Shown here: one piece after another, positions 1 through 11,158 of the stretch | Numbering within the stretch: the first letter of the stretch is position 1 | How the letters are laid out: the number at the start of each line of letters is the position of its first letter | Assembly: GCA_003254925.1 (NCBI GenBank) | Contig: QANZ01032149.1 | Span: 149,184-213,183, forward strand | Direction: 5' to 3' | DNA length: 64,000 bases | Source of the DNA: Chamaecrista fasciculata | Taxonomy: Eukaryota > Streptophyta > Magnoliopsida > Fabales > Fabaceae | Notes under the pieces: model-generated | Database searches by the model: none | The model's input: only the letters and a program-made list of their open reading frames with translations | What the model was told of the DNA's origin: nothing | Program-made: the position numbers and the translations under genes

Positions 1-872
1 TGTGTTAACTATATTATGTTCAACATGAAATAGGGATTCAACAAAATTAACATCAAAATTAAAACAATACAAGTTGTCAATTAAAATACCTGAACCATAA
101 AAGGCATTACCTTTATACAACCAAAAAGTATTGTTTCCAATCTCAGCATTAAAACTTACATTGTTGCTTTATCCCTTTTCTTGTCTTTCCTTTCATATTT
201 TAACTTGCTATTATTAGCATCTTTATGGAATGTGAGATTAACATAATGCTCCTTCAAATTTCTTTAATCTCCCTTCCTCTTGAATCAATATGACCTTAAT
301 TTCTTGAAAGTTCCATTTTTCTTTAAAGGTGTTGTAATTTACTTGGAACTTATCAAATTCAAGAGGGAGGGAGTTAATAATAAATTGTACTAAGAAGAAA
401 TTACTCACTTCCATACCCATTAATCTCAGCTTTGCTGCCAAGTTTACCATACTTGTCACATAATCATGAATCGGCTATAACCAACAAAATTTCTTGGTCG
501 TTAGCTCATTCATCAAGTTAGAAACAATGGACTTGTCAATTATGTCCAAATGGGAGTGTTCTTTAATTTTCAACATGAACTCCTTTGCATTATCCATTTT
601 AGGCATTGATGAATTAACATTTTATGTCATCATCATTTCCATCAAGTTCAACCTTAACCTATTAGACCGCTTCCAAACCCCATAAAGAGACTTGTCAGCT
701 TTAGTACTGGTTTCATTAATGGTTGTAGGTTTTTATCACAAACTAATGCAAGGTCTAAATCCATAACACCTAGTTGAAACTGGATCTTTTCAAACCAATT
801 TGCATAGTTCAATCCATCCAACTTGACCAATACATTGCCCATACCGAACAAATTAATGGAAATTGCAAACAT
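1..872 (-). pseudogene. Decayed Ty1/copia gag fragment, running off the left edge
   Basis: On the minus strand, 872 down to 654 reads like the start of a copia gag protein (VKLDGLNYANWFEKIQFQLG, the usual 'substrate-binding' opening of the UBN2/gag family). The frame is then lost. Pieces in other frames at about 640-480 (LNSSMPKMDNAKEFM-like) and 459-238 (FIINSLPLEFDKFQVNYNT, then IQEEGRLKK) continue the same family in the right order. Below 237 the fragment reads on towards the protease/pre-integrase region. Several frameshifts and stops show it is dead. No LTR was identified. A Mutator-like element lies just upstream of its start. Confidence 0.75.
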
Positions 873-1097
873 TATACAAACTCACACTTTAATGCTTTAA
901 GAAAATATAAATGGATATTCAGATAAGCAATAAACTTTAATTATGTAAGTAAGTTCACATTTGGGTAATACTTGAATACATAGCCTTAACCAATATTGAT
1001 GCAAACAGATCATACTTTAATGGATTATCAAAAATACTATAGTTAACATGCATGTTATCTTTGGATATACAAACATATTCACCAAATATATTAATAA

Positions 1098-2411
1098 GGG
1101 TAAAATACAGGAAAGGTACATGTGGTTTGGCCTAATCTCACTTTTATGACGTGTGGTTTCAAAAGTTGCATATTAGGTACCTGTGTGTTTCGCCGTTAAA
1201 CAAAAGCAGTACTTGTGTAATTTTTCGTTAAATTTGAAAAAAAAAAGCATGTGAGAGTCATGTGCGCAGCTCTTTGACGTTTTAAACCATTTGAAACCAA
1301 TAAGCCTTCATTTCCATCCATTTTCTTCACCTTCATCCATTCTCTTCATCTGTGCAGCTTCAAGTCTAAAATCCCCAACTCTTTGGTCTTTATTTTATCC
1401 ATTTTCTTGGACGACTTCATGGCAACTGCTGCACATTCATCTTCAACTTCATCATCTTCATTTCGTGGTCGCAGGATTCGTTGTGGCTGTGGTGAGTATG
1501 TAGTCATGCGTTCATCTTGGAAACCTTGCTCTTTTGGAAGGCGATTTTGGACTTGCCCGAAGTATCAGGTGTGTAGAAAATTGTTATTTGGTAGTTTGTT
1601 TATTTCTAGTTAAGTTAATGGTTTGTTCCATTTCATGCTTTGCAGCCTTATCAATGTGGTTTTTTTGATTGGATTGATGAACCAACATGCCCACGCGGCC
1701 GTGAATTTGGACAAAATGTTCAAGAAAAAATTTCCAAGCTTGAAGGTGAAATCAAGGAGTTGAAAACAAATGAAAGCATGATGAAGACAAATAAGAGACA
1801 AAAAAATTTAGTGCAGATGTTGTTAGGATCTTGGGTGTTTTTTCTGTTGATTACTCTCTTTGTACTTTGGGGAGCAAAGTTTGGAAGAAATGACAATTAT
1901 TTGCCTTATTAGCAAATTAATGTATCTGCAATTAGATTATGTGTTTGGTTATGTTTATGGAAGTTTGTAAGAAATGACAATTATTTGCCTTACCTTTATT
2001 AATGGAAATTTGGTTATGTTTTTCAATCTTATTCTTGAATCTTGTTAAGTTTAAACATCCAAACATCTATAAAATGTCATGAGTAATCATCCAAATATAT
2101 TTAAGATTGATTGTCAATAGTCATAAACAACATAAGTACAATAACATCCATGAGTAACACAAGTAAACAAAATACAATCAAAATATGAAGTTAATCTGTA
2201 GTTCAAGCTTCAGCAAAACCACAGGTACCTAATATGCAACTTTTGAAACCACAAGTACTGCTTTTTCCGTCAAAAATTTAACGGAAAATTACACAAATAT
2301 TGCTTCTGTTTAACGGCGAAACTCACAGGTACCTAATGTGCAACTTTTGAAACTACACGTCATAAAAGTGAAATTAGGCCAAACCACAGGTACCTTTCCT
2401 GAATTTTACCC
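1098..2411. mobile_element. Mutator-like element (1314 bp) with long TIRs carrying a GRF zinc-finger gene
   Basis: Inverted termini begin GGGTAAAAT(A/T)CAGGAAAGG and match over roughly 150 bp (1098-1250 against 2250-2411). The element is flanked by perfect 9-bp direct repeats tattaataa (1089-1097 and 2412-2420), the size made by Mutator-like transposases. The right arm holds an extra copy of the subterminal block (2223-2252 resembles 2330-2360). No transposase is present; the only gene inside is the GRF zinc-finger gene at 1419-1912. This makes it a non-autonomous, gene-carrying (Pack-MULE-like) element. Direct reading supports the TIR and target duplication; the MULE class is inferred from them. 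Confidence 0.88.
1419..1912 (+). CDS. GRF-type zinc-finger protein with C-terminal membrane anchor (two exons)
   Basis: Exons 1419-1568 and 1646-1912 joined across a 77-bp GT/AG intron give 138 residues. After a Ser-rich start comes the zf-GRF pattern: CGCGEYVV, then FGRRFWTCP, then QCGFFDWIDEP across the splice junction, supplying the Cys ligands and the conserved G-R-x-F and F-x-W of the family. Next is a Lys/Glu-rich, probably coiled stretch (EKISKLEGEIKELK), then a hydrophobic segment (LLGSWVFFLLITLFVLW) ending close to the C terminus. GRF fingers bind single-stranded nucleic acid in better-known proteins; small plant versions with a membrane tail are common but of unknown role. The whole gene lies between the TIRs of a Mutator-like element, so it is probably carried by the element. 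The start was chosen as the first Met that leaves the domain complete. Confidence 0.82.
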
Positions 2412-2420
2412 TATTAATAA

Positions 2421-3548
2421 ATCCCTTTAGTGTCAATAATTATAAGCAATGATCCACCTTTGGGTGATCTCCTAGCATTACAATTTATGATCTCAATTGT
2501 TTAATATAACTTTTCATATATTTAATTTCATTACATCTTCAAGAACAATTGACATACATAATTAAATATTTAAATACTTTTTAAACTAGGCCACTTTGGT
2601 GACTAACAATTTTCCTTTTCATTTAAATATTCAATATATGTAAACTTTACTTGAGATACTAAATCTCCAATTTCATTTGTATAACTTTACACTTGAAAAA
2701 TTATTTCAGAATTTCAACACTTATACAACTTTCATATACATATAAGAGTAACTATTCAAGAACAAATCTATACATGTTTACTTTAATACAATTTCCAATT
2801 TTATTTGTTCTTCTTAAGCCAATCCACCAAATAAGGCATACTCAAACATACATGTATAATAATTAATTTTGTACTCTAAACCCATCATTCATCACGGAAC
2901 CATCACTTGACATAAAAATCAAAGTAAGTCAAAGTATCAATGCATAATTTATTAGCTCATCAATAAAGCATGCGTGGGTCCCACTAACAAGTATGAACTA
3001 AATATCAATTCACCCTTTCAGTCTGCAACTCGCACCGTCTTCACATATATATATATAACGCATAAGCAAAAAAAAATAAAAAGGCATCCAGTATTGCGAT
3101 AAAAAAGCATCCAGTATTGCGATTTTCCTTCATTCGCACAGTACAACATATTTTTATGATTTATATATATGCAGCGACGCACAGCAGAAACAAGTTATCG
3201 GTATAAACTTTAATTTTAGTTTCATATTTGACTTATTCACTATAATCACACAATTTTTCAAGATGATGCCAATTGTAAAATAAATTTTAATACTCAAAAT
3301 TTAATGCGTAGAAGAGATATGTGTACCTTGATCATGTCTTTGAAATCTTGAAAGAGAGTTTCTCCCATCTACCCTTCTTCCTTTCTTGATCTCTAATGGT
3401 TGAGAACCCAACTTATTTTATCCATTCATGCCTTATCTTCTCCTCACAAAAAAATGTGTGGCTCTTGCTTTTTATTTCTGAAGGGATAGGGAAAAGTTTC
3501 TAAACCCTACCAGACCTAAATGCCCTCCAAGCCCAACTACCATCAAAT
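2421..3548. other. No gene seen (AT-rich spacer)
   Basis: No coding frame or known element was recognised. A short direct repeat, gcatccagtattgcgat, occurs twice at about 3085-3121. The stretch may include upstream parts of the decayed copia element on the left edge, but no LTR boundary could be shown. Confidence 0.5.
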
Positions 3549-3612
3549 TGGGCTTCTATTAATAGGTCTAGTCTATTAGTTGGGCTTCTATTAATAGGTC
3601 TAGTCTATTAGT
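3549..3612. repeat. Exact 32-bp tandem duplication
   Basis: The 32-bp unit beginning TGGGCTTCTATTAATAGG occurs at 3549-3580 and again, without spacer or mismatch, at 3581-3612. Confidence 0.9.
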
Positions 3613-4416
3613 TACATGGGTCACACTTTAAAGATTAAATAATCCAACATAAGAAAAGAAAAAAGAAAAAAAATATATATATGGTACACAAAATTAAATG
3701 TACCAATATTGTTATTTAGTTCAATTAAAGTTGTAGTATGATTAGTTGTAGTTCACTAATCGTTATTTTAACTAATCGTAGTTTAACGTATCGTTGTTTT
3801 AAATAGTTGTAGTTTCGAATATTTGTCGTTGTTTAAAATTTATTTGTTTATAAATAAGTGTAATAATCGACAAGCAATTCAACATTCTCTATTTTAAAAG
3901 ATATCATAGGTTTCTAGTTTCGCTCGTGGTTTCCAATTTTGATCATGGCTCTCGATTTTAATCGTGATTTATGATTTTGATCGTGACTTTCGCATTTGAT
4001 CGTGGCTTATGGTTTTGATTGTGATTTCTTGTTTAGATCATGATTTTTAGTTATCCAAACTACATTAAATCAATGTGAACATTGTAATTTAGCTGTGTTG
4101 TAAATAATTAAATTTTAAATCTCAAAAAAATAAAGAAAAAGAAAAGAAAAAAATAAAGATCAAATACAAATTATGAGAAAAATAGAAAGGATCCAAGAAA
4201 GAAAAGACGAAAAGAAATTTTTTCTCTAAAAAAAAAGTTAAAAAGAGGGGGTCAACGACGTGTCATTTTTCCTTTCGTAGAGTAAACTTTATATAAAGAA
4301 TCTGTTTATATTGAAATCTATTTATATTGGTTTTGACGACATATGGTTTCTGTCTTTCTGATTTCTAGTAGTTTTTGATACTGAAAAATTTATCTTTACT
4401 TTAAAAGTATCATTAT
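3613..4416. repeat. No gene; diverged tandem GATCGTG-type repeats
   Basis: No coding frame is supported. From about 3700 to 3850 variants of TTAGTTGTAGTT/ATCGTTGTTT recur. From about 3910 to 4055 a phrase like TTTTGATCGTGATTT recurs about six times at roughly 20-25 bp spacing with drift. This is a low-grade tandem repeat in AT-rich DNA. Confidence 0.5.
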
Positions 4417-4479
4417 CAGCTAATAAACTGGATCATGGGCCTTCACTTCAGCTAATAAACTGGATCATGGCCTTCACTT
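4417..4479. repeat. Tandem duplication of about 32 bp
   Basis: CAGCTAATAAACTGGATCAT plus the following CTTCACTT-ending bases occur at 4417-4448 and again at 4449-4479, differing by one G. Confidence 0.85.
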
Positions 4480-5230
4480 CCTCTACTATGAAAAAAAATT
4501 ATTTGTTTGGAAGATCAAAGTTGGTGTTCTCAAATTTCTTTTTAATGTATGTTATCTCCATTTACATATTATATATATAGAAAAAATATAATATTTTATT
4601 ATTTTAATTTTTATTAAATTATTATTTATTAATTAATCTGTTAATTTGACCGAAGAATAAATCATTGATGATTACAATAATTCAGAGACTGAATTGTATA
4701 TTTTATTTTATTACTCATGAGCTAGAAAATTGCAATTATTAATGATTGGGTTTGTATTTCAAACTCTTTCGATGAAAAAAAAATAAATTGAAGAACCAAA
4801 ATGTTAATAACATAAAAATTGAAGGACCGAAAATTGTAATCATCAATATGATTGTTAATACTAAAAAAATACTATCAATATAACCGAAAAATATATGAAG
4901 GATTACCAAAATATATAAAAAAATCGTATATTTTGATTGGTCAAAAATAGTATAGATATATATATATATAAATTGGTCCTAAATATTTTATTTATCTTAT
5001 ATATATATAGTATGGATATTACATTATATGGTTGGTCAAAAATAGTGAATTAAAAAATAGTGAATATCTATATATATATAGTATAGTGAAGATTGTATGG
5101 ACTATTTGGGATATCTATACTACATATAAAAAATACTATATTATATGGCTCAATACCAACCATAAAGGGGTATTTGGGATGTGGTAATATCTATACTATA
5201 TATATATATATCTATACTACATTATATATA
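4480..5230. other. No gene seen; AT-rich with partial Helitron-like 5' ends
   Basis: Mostly A/T with (TA)n runs. Partial copies of the TCTATACTA...TATATGG(TT/CT) phrase around 4940-5230 suggest decayed or nested ends of the short Helitron family that ends at 5509. Confidence 0.45.
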
Positions 5231-5509
5231 TCTATACTATATTATATGGTTGGTAAAAAATAGTGAATTAAAAAATTAAAAAAGAAAAAAGAAATCTCTC
5301 CCCACTCACTCTCCCATATGAGGTAATTTCAAATTGGTCCTAAATATTTTATTTATCTTAGATGAGTCTTACATATTTGTATAATTTCTCAAATTGGTCC
5401 CAAACTTACTCTTTTATCAATATAAAAATTTAATATAATCTTCAACTTTAAATCAATTCAAATATTACATGCATATTGGCGTGCCCGTTAGGGCACGCCA
5501 AGCCCCTAG
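5231..5509 (+). mobile_element. Miniature Helitron (about 280 bp)
   Basis: The 5' end is TCTATACTATATTATATGG after an A. The 3' end is a 9-bp stem (GGCGTGCCC closing a GTTA loop), then a short spacer and CTAG at 5506-5509, followed by T. TC at the start, a terminal hairpin plus CTRR at the end, insertion between A and T, and no TIR or target duplication are the Helitron hallmarks. The same 3' end occurs at 13301-13330. No Rep/helicase gene is present. The 5' boundary is less certain because similar TCTATAC phrases recur upstream (about 5112 and 5193). Confidence 0.72.
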
Positions 5510-6033
5510 TATATATATATTCATTCAATAAAAGTCAGACAATAAAACTGCGATTACAGATAATAATACAAACACCAACATGAAATCAGACAAATTTGTG
5601 TGGTTGTATGGCACTTGCATTGTGTGAAGAACTTTACCACACTAAACTGTAGGGTCAATTGGATGTGATATGTAAGGTCTTGACCTTTTTGCAATTTTGT
5701 TCGTTTCTATATATATTATTCAATTTTGATTACTTGGACATACACCAATAATATTCTTGGTATATACGGTAACGTTAAGTCTACACTTTTGCAATATTTA
5801 CTATGATATATGATCAAGTCAGCAAAAAAGAAAAGAAATTAAAGAGCATAAGTTAAGAAGGCAAGGACTAAAGAACATACTTTGATGGTGGGCATCAAAT
5901 GGGGAATATAGAGTTTGGAAGAAGAAAAATGATTAGAGGTAATAATTGCTTATTTATAGATGATCGATGAAAGAGGTGGCTAATCGCTTGTTTAGGACCT
6001 TAATAAGCTATCTCATCACTAATTTTTTCTTTT

Positions 6034-6382
6034 AAGAAAATCTATTATTTGGTCCCTAAATTTATACCGATTTAACATATCAGTTCCCAAATAATCAAAA
6101 TATAATATGTAGTCTCTGAATTATTATAATTATCAATGATTTAGTCCTTGTATACCGAAAATAAAAAATCAGTACAAATCTAGGGACAAAAAAGTATTAA
6201 TTTTAATTAAATTCAAGGGTTAAAATGTTTTAAATCAATTTAAATTTGAGGACCAAATTGTTACTAAGGACCAAATAGTTGATAATTGAAATATTTTAAG
6301 GACTAAATCATGTATCTCGATTATTCAAGAATTGATTAATTGATTCAATGTAAATTTAATGACCAAATAATAATTTTTTTCT
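6034..6382. repeat. Diverged fold-back (inverted repeat) element
   Basis: The left arm AGAAAATCTATTATTTGGTCC is matched in inverted orientation by GACCAAATAATAATTTTTTT at the right end, with further GGACCAAAT/ATTTGGTCC matches inside. A second, shorter member of the family lies at 8061-8319. This is a decayed MITE-like element with no coding content. Confidence 0.6.
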
Positions 6383-6439
6383 TTTTTTTAGTTGGTACAA
6401 GAAAACAAATAGAAAAAAGTAAAACATACAATGAGACAA

Positions 6440-6864
6440 GGTCAAAGTACACATTTGGTCTCATAACTTTTGCTCAAGTCTCAATTTGGTCCCATAACTT
6501 TTTCTTGTTGCACTTTTGGTCTCGTATCTTTTGCTTAGATTGCAGATTTGGTCACGTATCACTTTTGGTCAGGTTGTAAAATTGATCTTATATTTTTGCA
6601 AAAATTTTCACCGTCAGTCTCACCTGACCTAAAAATATGAGACCAATTCTGTACCTGACTCAAGATATAAGACCAATTATGCAACTTGACCAAAAGATAT
6701 GAGACTAATTTTGCAACCTGGCCAAAAGATACGAGACCAAAAGTACAACACAGGACCAAATCTGCAATCTAAGAAAAATATGAGACAAAAAATTCAACAA
6801 AAAAAATTCTAAAACCAAATTGAGACCTAAGCAAAAGTTATAGAATAAAAAGTACATTTTAGCC
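6440..6864. mobile_element. Mutator-type fold-back MITE with perfect 9-bp target duplication
   Basis: The element starts GGTCAAAGTACACATTTGGTC and ends GTACATTTTAGCC, the arms being complementary over most of the length. It is flanked on both sides by atgagacaa (6431-6439 and 6865-6873). The 9-bp duplication fits a Mutator-like transposase. No coding content. Confidence 0.85.
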
Positions 6865-7020
6865 ATGAGACAATCATCCGGGAGAGTTTAACACCATCGA
6901 AGAAATTAATCGTGCACAAGCCAAGTAACCAAGAAAAATAGGATTAGGGAACGGAATAACAAGAGTAAACTTTTAATTCAGTCAATGAAAGATCACTAAA
7001 CTCGATCTTAAAAAAAAAAA

Positions 7021-7470
7021 GGTAAAAATACTAATTTCGTCTCCAAACTTTACACCAACTGTCATTTTCGTCCCCAAACTTTTTTTGCTGTCAATTTCAT
7101 CCCCAATCTTTTTTTGTTGTCAATCTTGTCCCCAAACTTTTCATCAACTGTCAAATTCGTCCCCGATCTTTCACATTTTCGTCAATTTTATCCTTTGACT
7201 AACTTCTTTTAATAAATTAACGACAGACTGCATCCTGTTTTTTAATCTAAGTTAGGATTTGAGTTTCTTTTTCTATCAATTTTACATTATATATCGTTAG
7301 CCACATAGATTTTGTCGTCAATATTTGGCTAAAGTAAGAGCAAAGGATAAAATTGACCAAAATGTGAAAGATTAGGAACGAAATTGACAGCAAAATAATA
7401 TTGGGGACGAAATTGACAGCATGTGTAAAGTTTGGGAACGAAATTGACAGCAAAGAAAGATTGGGGACGA
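7021..7470. repeat. Fold-back element, right end truncated
   Basis: Left-arm blocks such as AATTTCGTCTCCAAACTTT and GTCAATTTC(A/G)TCCCC are matched on the right by AAAGTTTGGGAACGAAATTG and GGGGACGAATT. The family is the same as the complete copy at 12272-12607. The right terminus is missing. Confidence 0.65.
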
Positions 7471-8060
7471 ATTATGATTTATTTATATTTTAAATTTCTT
7501 TTTTAAAATAAAACAATTAAATATAAAGTAACTAAAAAATGATTATATATAAAAAATATAAATATGATTAAATAATTATATAGAAGATATTAAATTGAAT
7601 GTAAAATATAAAAATTAAATAAATAATAGAGTTTAGGGTATTTGAAGATAATATCCGTATCCGTCCAATATCTGAAAAATATTTAATTTTTACTATCCGT
7701 ATCCTATCCAATATCCGTCGGATATTAGATAATTTTTTCGAACGGATATGGACGGGTACCTAAATATCTTAAACCATTGCCATCCCTAATTGGGGAGGTG
7801 TGGTTTCCAGCCTTAGCCGCTTAAATACGGCGTTCATGACTGTGAATGCATGGTCAACAATTGATCCAAAAATTACAAAAAAAAATTCAAAAAATTATAA
7901 ATAGGTTTTGTTTGTTTCCTGCAGAAGCAAAATCACCACATATATATATATATAGTATCACGTGGAAAAACACATGGTTTATGTCCTTCCACAGGAAGTG
8001 TTTCAGAAAAATTTTTACAAAATTGTCTTGTCTCTCCTCTCATGCTTCCCATTTTGTTTT
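7471..8060. other. No gene; includes an ATCCGTATCC/GGATATGGACGG palindromic block
   Basis: AT-rich. At about 7648-7790, ATATCCGTATCCGTCC is mirrored by CGGATATGGACGGG, then TTGCCATCCCTA, a phrase typical of the end of a small plant DNA element. The opposite terminus was not found. Confidence 0.4.
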
Positions 8061-8319
8061 TTTTAGAAAATATACTATTTAGTCCTTAAATTGTCAATTA
8101 TTTGATCACTACATCAAATTCTGAGAAAAAAAAATTCAATATAAGTTTAAGGACCAAATAATATTAGTTCAAGCTCAAGGACCAGATGATCACTGGGGAC
8201 CAAAAAGTTGACATTTACAATAAATCAGAGAATGAATCGTATATTTTGATTATTTAAAAGTTAATTAATTGATTCAGTGTAAATTCAGAGACTGAATAAT
8301 AGATTTTTCTCTTTTTATT
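8061..8319. repeat. Second copy of the TATTATTTGGTCC fold-back family
   Basis: The left end AGAAAATATACTATTTAGTCC and right end GACTGAATAATAGATTTTTCT are inverted matches, related to the copy at 6034-6382. Confidence 0.55.
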
Positions 8320-8401
8320 TTTAAGTGTATGTGCTATAATTAAAGAGAAAGCCAAAACATAATCAAGAAAAAGGAGAGTTGCATTATGTTTTTATCTTTT
8401 T

Positions 8402-8946
8402 GGCCAAAGTGTATTTTTGATCCCATAACTTTTACTCAGGTCTCAATGTGATCTCATAAATTTTTTTTATTACACTTCTGGTCTCATATATCTTTTGTTC
8501 GAGTTGCATATTTGGTCCATTGTTGCACTTTTGGTACTATGTGGTTTGACCCTATTTCACTTTGGTACCTTGGGGTTTGAAACTTGACACTTTGGTACCC
8601 TGTGGTATTCTTCATTAACACTTTGGTACCCTTTGGAGCTATTTTGTAATTTTAACCATAACAAATTTTACAAAAATTACATATTGACCCCAAAAAATTT
8701 TCAAAAAATTACAAATAGGTCCCTAGAAACATATTATCTAGGGACTAAAATGAAAAATTTAAAAAAAAAATTGGGGTCAATATGTAAGTTTTACAAATTT
8801 GTTATGGTTAAAATTACAAAATAGCTTCAAAGGGTACCAAAGTGTTAATGGAGAATACCACAGGGTACCAAAGTGTCAGGTTTCAAACCACAGGGTACCA
8901 AAGTGAAATAGGGTCAAACCACAGGGTATCAAAGTGTAATTTACCC
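8402..8946. repeat. Two abutting fold-back MITE remnants
   Basis: From 8402 (GGCCAAAGTGTATTTTTGATC) to about 8526 is the left arm of a ggtctcataactttt-type element like 6440-6864. It gives way at about 8527 to a second palindrome (CACTTTGGTACC...GGTACCAAAGTG) that ends GTAATTTACCC at 8946. The second is the family seen complete at 56275-56704; here its outer left terminus is lost. Confidence 0.65.
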
Positions 8947-9421
8947 AATAAATATTATAATTTTGTAAGTTCTCATAAAAAAAATGTATAAATTTTTAAT
9001 TGTTTATTATATAAATATATCGTGTTATGTAATTTTAAAATTTTATTGTATCAGTATCATATCCCATATTCCATATCCTTGTCAAATATCTCTGCTTCAT
9101 ATGTTAGACGTGTTCTCATCAGCATTTCCATCTTATTTTCTAAAGTAGAGAGAATGTAAGAGTACCCATCATCAATTCATTATTCATTCTTCACATTTGA
9201 AAGATAGGTTCCCTTTCTACTCAAACACTTCTTGAGGGCGGCTTCAATTCATACATAGTTTTTACTTTTTAGCGACACTGACATACCAATGAGGACGCCT
9301 ACCCCACACAAGGACACAAGTGACCGACCATTTTGATTTGAAAGCAACCCAAAATCCCCTACACTCGAAAACGTTGCACCACATGTACCATTCATTACAT
9401 TCACCGTATCATACATACCCT

Positions 9422-9428
9422 TATAAAT
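9422..9428 (+). promoter_or_regulatory. TATA box for the small gene at 9508
   Basis: TATAAAT, about 80 bp upstream of the ATG, followed by a CT-rich leader typical of a plant 5'UTR. Confidence 0.55.
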
Positions 9429-9507
9429 CAAACCCTTCCTTGCAATAATTTCACTCACACCCATCTCTCTTCTTCTTCATTTTTCTGCTTTCTTTGGCAT
9501 TAATTAA

Positions 9508-9732
9508 ATGGCCAAGTTTAAGACTTCCACTTTCACCACAGAGGTTGCTCCTCCCATGTTTGTCTCTGTCACACGTCGCAGAATGAAGAAGTTACTTGAC
9601 ACCATTGTTGAGGAAGACACGTGTTTCGCTGCTGACATTATCGTTAAAAGTTTATGTTCCAACATTTGCCTAGATTCCTCTTCTTCTTCTTCCTGTCTCT
9701 TAGACAAACCTCTTTTGTCCAACAAATTCTAA
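9508..9732 (+). CDS. Small single-exon plant protein of unknown function (74 aa)
   Basis: The frame begins MAKFKTSTFTTEVAPP, goes on FVSVTRRRMKKLLDTIVEE, and ends in a Ser-rich tail with LLDKPLLSNKF. The TEVAPP...VSV..R...K.LDTI.EE pattern reminds me of a family of short plant proteins of unknown role; this is recollection, not a search. Gene-like context supports it: a TATA box about 80 bp upstream, a pyrimidine-rich leader, and AATAAA at about 9823 downstream. There is no signal peptide or membrane segment. The overlapping minus-strand frame is less plausible because it has no promoter and a composition driven by the sense Ser codons. Confidence 0.6.
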   Translation: MAKFKTSTFTTEVAPPMFVSVTRRRMKKLLDTIVEEDTCFAADIIVKSLCSNICLDSSSSSSCLLDKPLLSNKF

Positions 9733-9980
9733 TTGTTTTTTCTTCGACTCGCGTTGTACACTTGGATGATGGGAGAGTGTTTTTTGTTTCTTTTTTGTTG
9801 TCTTGTGTTTTGATGAGAAGAAAAATAAAGGAGGAGGCATGAACGGTATCCATATATATATATATATAAAGAATAAATAGGCAGGGGACTAACATCACTT
9901 GGGTTTTGAGTACCTTTGTGGTTGTTTTTCTCATTTGTCTTTCATTCTTCACGTACACATACATTCTTTTATCTCTTTGA

Positions 9981-10126
9981 GGATGGATCCCCTGGGTCCT
10001 GCAGTGTAAGAGAAAAGGAGAGAGAAGAGGATGAAATTACAAAAGTGAAACACTGCATTTCATTTAATTCACCATCTCTTCTCTCACAGTGCAGGACCCT
10101 GCAGTGAGTCTTCACTGCAGAAGATC
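9981..10126 (+). ncRNA. Candidate hairpin RNA (possible miRNA precursor), unproven
   Basis: GGTCCTGCAGTGTAAGAGAA (from 9995) pairs with TCTCTCACAGTGCAGGACC (about 10080-10098) in inverted orientation with few mismatches. Pairing extends through the purine-rich AGAAAAGGAGAGAGAAGAGG against CATCTCTTCTC, leaving a loop of about 45 nt. GGATC/GATCC lies outside both arms. I do not recognise the arm as a conserved plant miRNA. It could equally be a small fold-back repeat. Confidence 0.35.
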
Positions 10127-10584
10127 CAAGCTCTATCTCTTTTGCTCTCGTACTTGTATTCTAGTACTAGCTAGAGTTTCAGGTTTTAGTTTGTTTCGCT
10201 CTTCTTGAGGTTTTTATTTGTTTGCAAGTAGTGGCGGATTCATATGTAATTTTGAATTAATGAGAAGAAGCAGTGAAACTACCTTTTTTGGTTAATTTGT
10301 TGCTTGAGTCGTTTTGATTTGTGATTATATCATAAAGTATGTCTCGCCTATTTATTGGTTTTAAGATTTAGATAAGAGTTATTCTCTTGTTGGCTAGAAG
10401 ATCTTATGTAAAACACATTATAAGATCTTAGACTCTCAAAAGTCTAAATTCGCATCTAATGACTTTTGGGATGTGCATGATTCTCTCAGCAATGATGCTC
10501 TTGTTGAAACATCCACCAAGAATGGACTATTAGTGAATATATGACACTTTATAATATCTTGGATATTCCATAACAAGATTAAGG
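10127..10584. other. No gene seen
   Basis: Spacer downstream of the hairpin. It contains a palindrome-like TAAGATCTTA phrase but no coding frame or recognised element. Confidence 0.45.
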
Positions 10585-11057
10585 TCCAGTTCGTTTCCGT
10601 TTTGATTATAATCTGTTTTGATTATAATCATAATAAACATGTTCGTTTACGTTTTTTTCCTGATTCAATTATAATCATGATTTTTTAATAATCAAACACA
10701 CTCAATTACACTTATACCCCTATACATAAACCTATAATTACCTATACTCTAATACAATCAATCCCCAATCACAAAGGGCAAAATTGTCATTTACTTTAAA
10801 ATTGGGTCAGTTTGTAAATATCCATTTTTGTGTTTGGGCTAAAATGTTATTTTGCCCAAATAATTTAGAACTGAAATTGAAATTTTCCCCAATCATATCC
10901 CTACCATCTCTTTCTCTCTTCAGCCACTTCCAACCACTAACCCGAATTCGATCCCACCGTCCAAGTCCCTAGAATCAGAAAGACAAATTGATCCTGAACT
11001 AGGAATATGAAGCACTTCACTCTTTCTTGGCTTTCCCCACCCAAAATCCGTGTCGTA

Positions 11058-11158
11058 TGCACGTCAGATCTCAATGTCCGTCGGAATTGGCCGTGAAATC
11101 GAACGGAAAAGTAATCGCGTGCCGGAGCGCGTGCGATGTGTTCGACGCCGACGAGATG
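11058..11158 (+). pseudogene. Captured fragment of a thaumatin-like (PR-5) protein gene
   Basis: One frame reads CTSDLNV. After a frame change at about 11074 the next frame reads CPSELAVKSNGKVIACRSAC, then DVFDADE, and meets a stop at 11159. Thaumatin-like proteins have exactly this order: C..DLN..CP.EL...G.V.AC.SAC.AF...E.CC. Only about 33 residues of a protein of usually about 220 are present, with a frameshift and a stop, so it is a dead fragment. It is GC-richer than its surroundings and sits inside the fold-back element at 10585-12228. Confidence 0.65.

Noticed and set aside
9249..9464. 71-codon minus-strand frame
   Set aside because: It lies across the promoter and leader of the plus-strand gene at 9508, with no recognisable motif or promoter.
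9504..9964. Minus-strand frames over the small gene at 9508
   Set aside because: The sense strand has a TATA box, leader, family-like motif and AATAAA; the antisense composition follows from Ser-rich codons.
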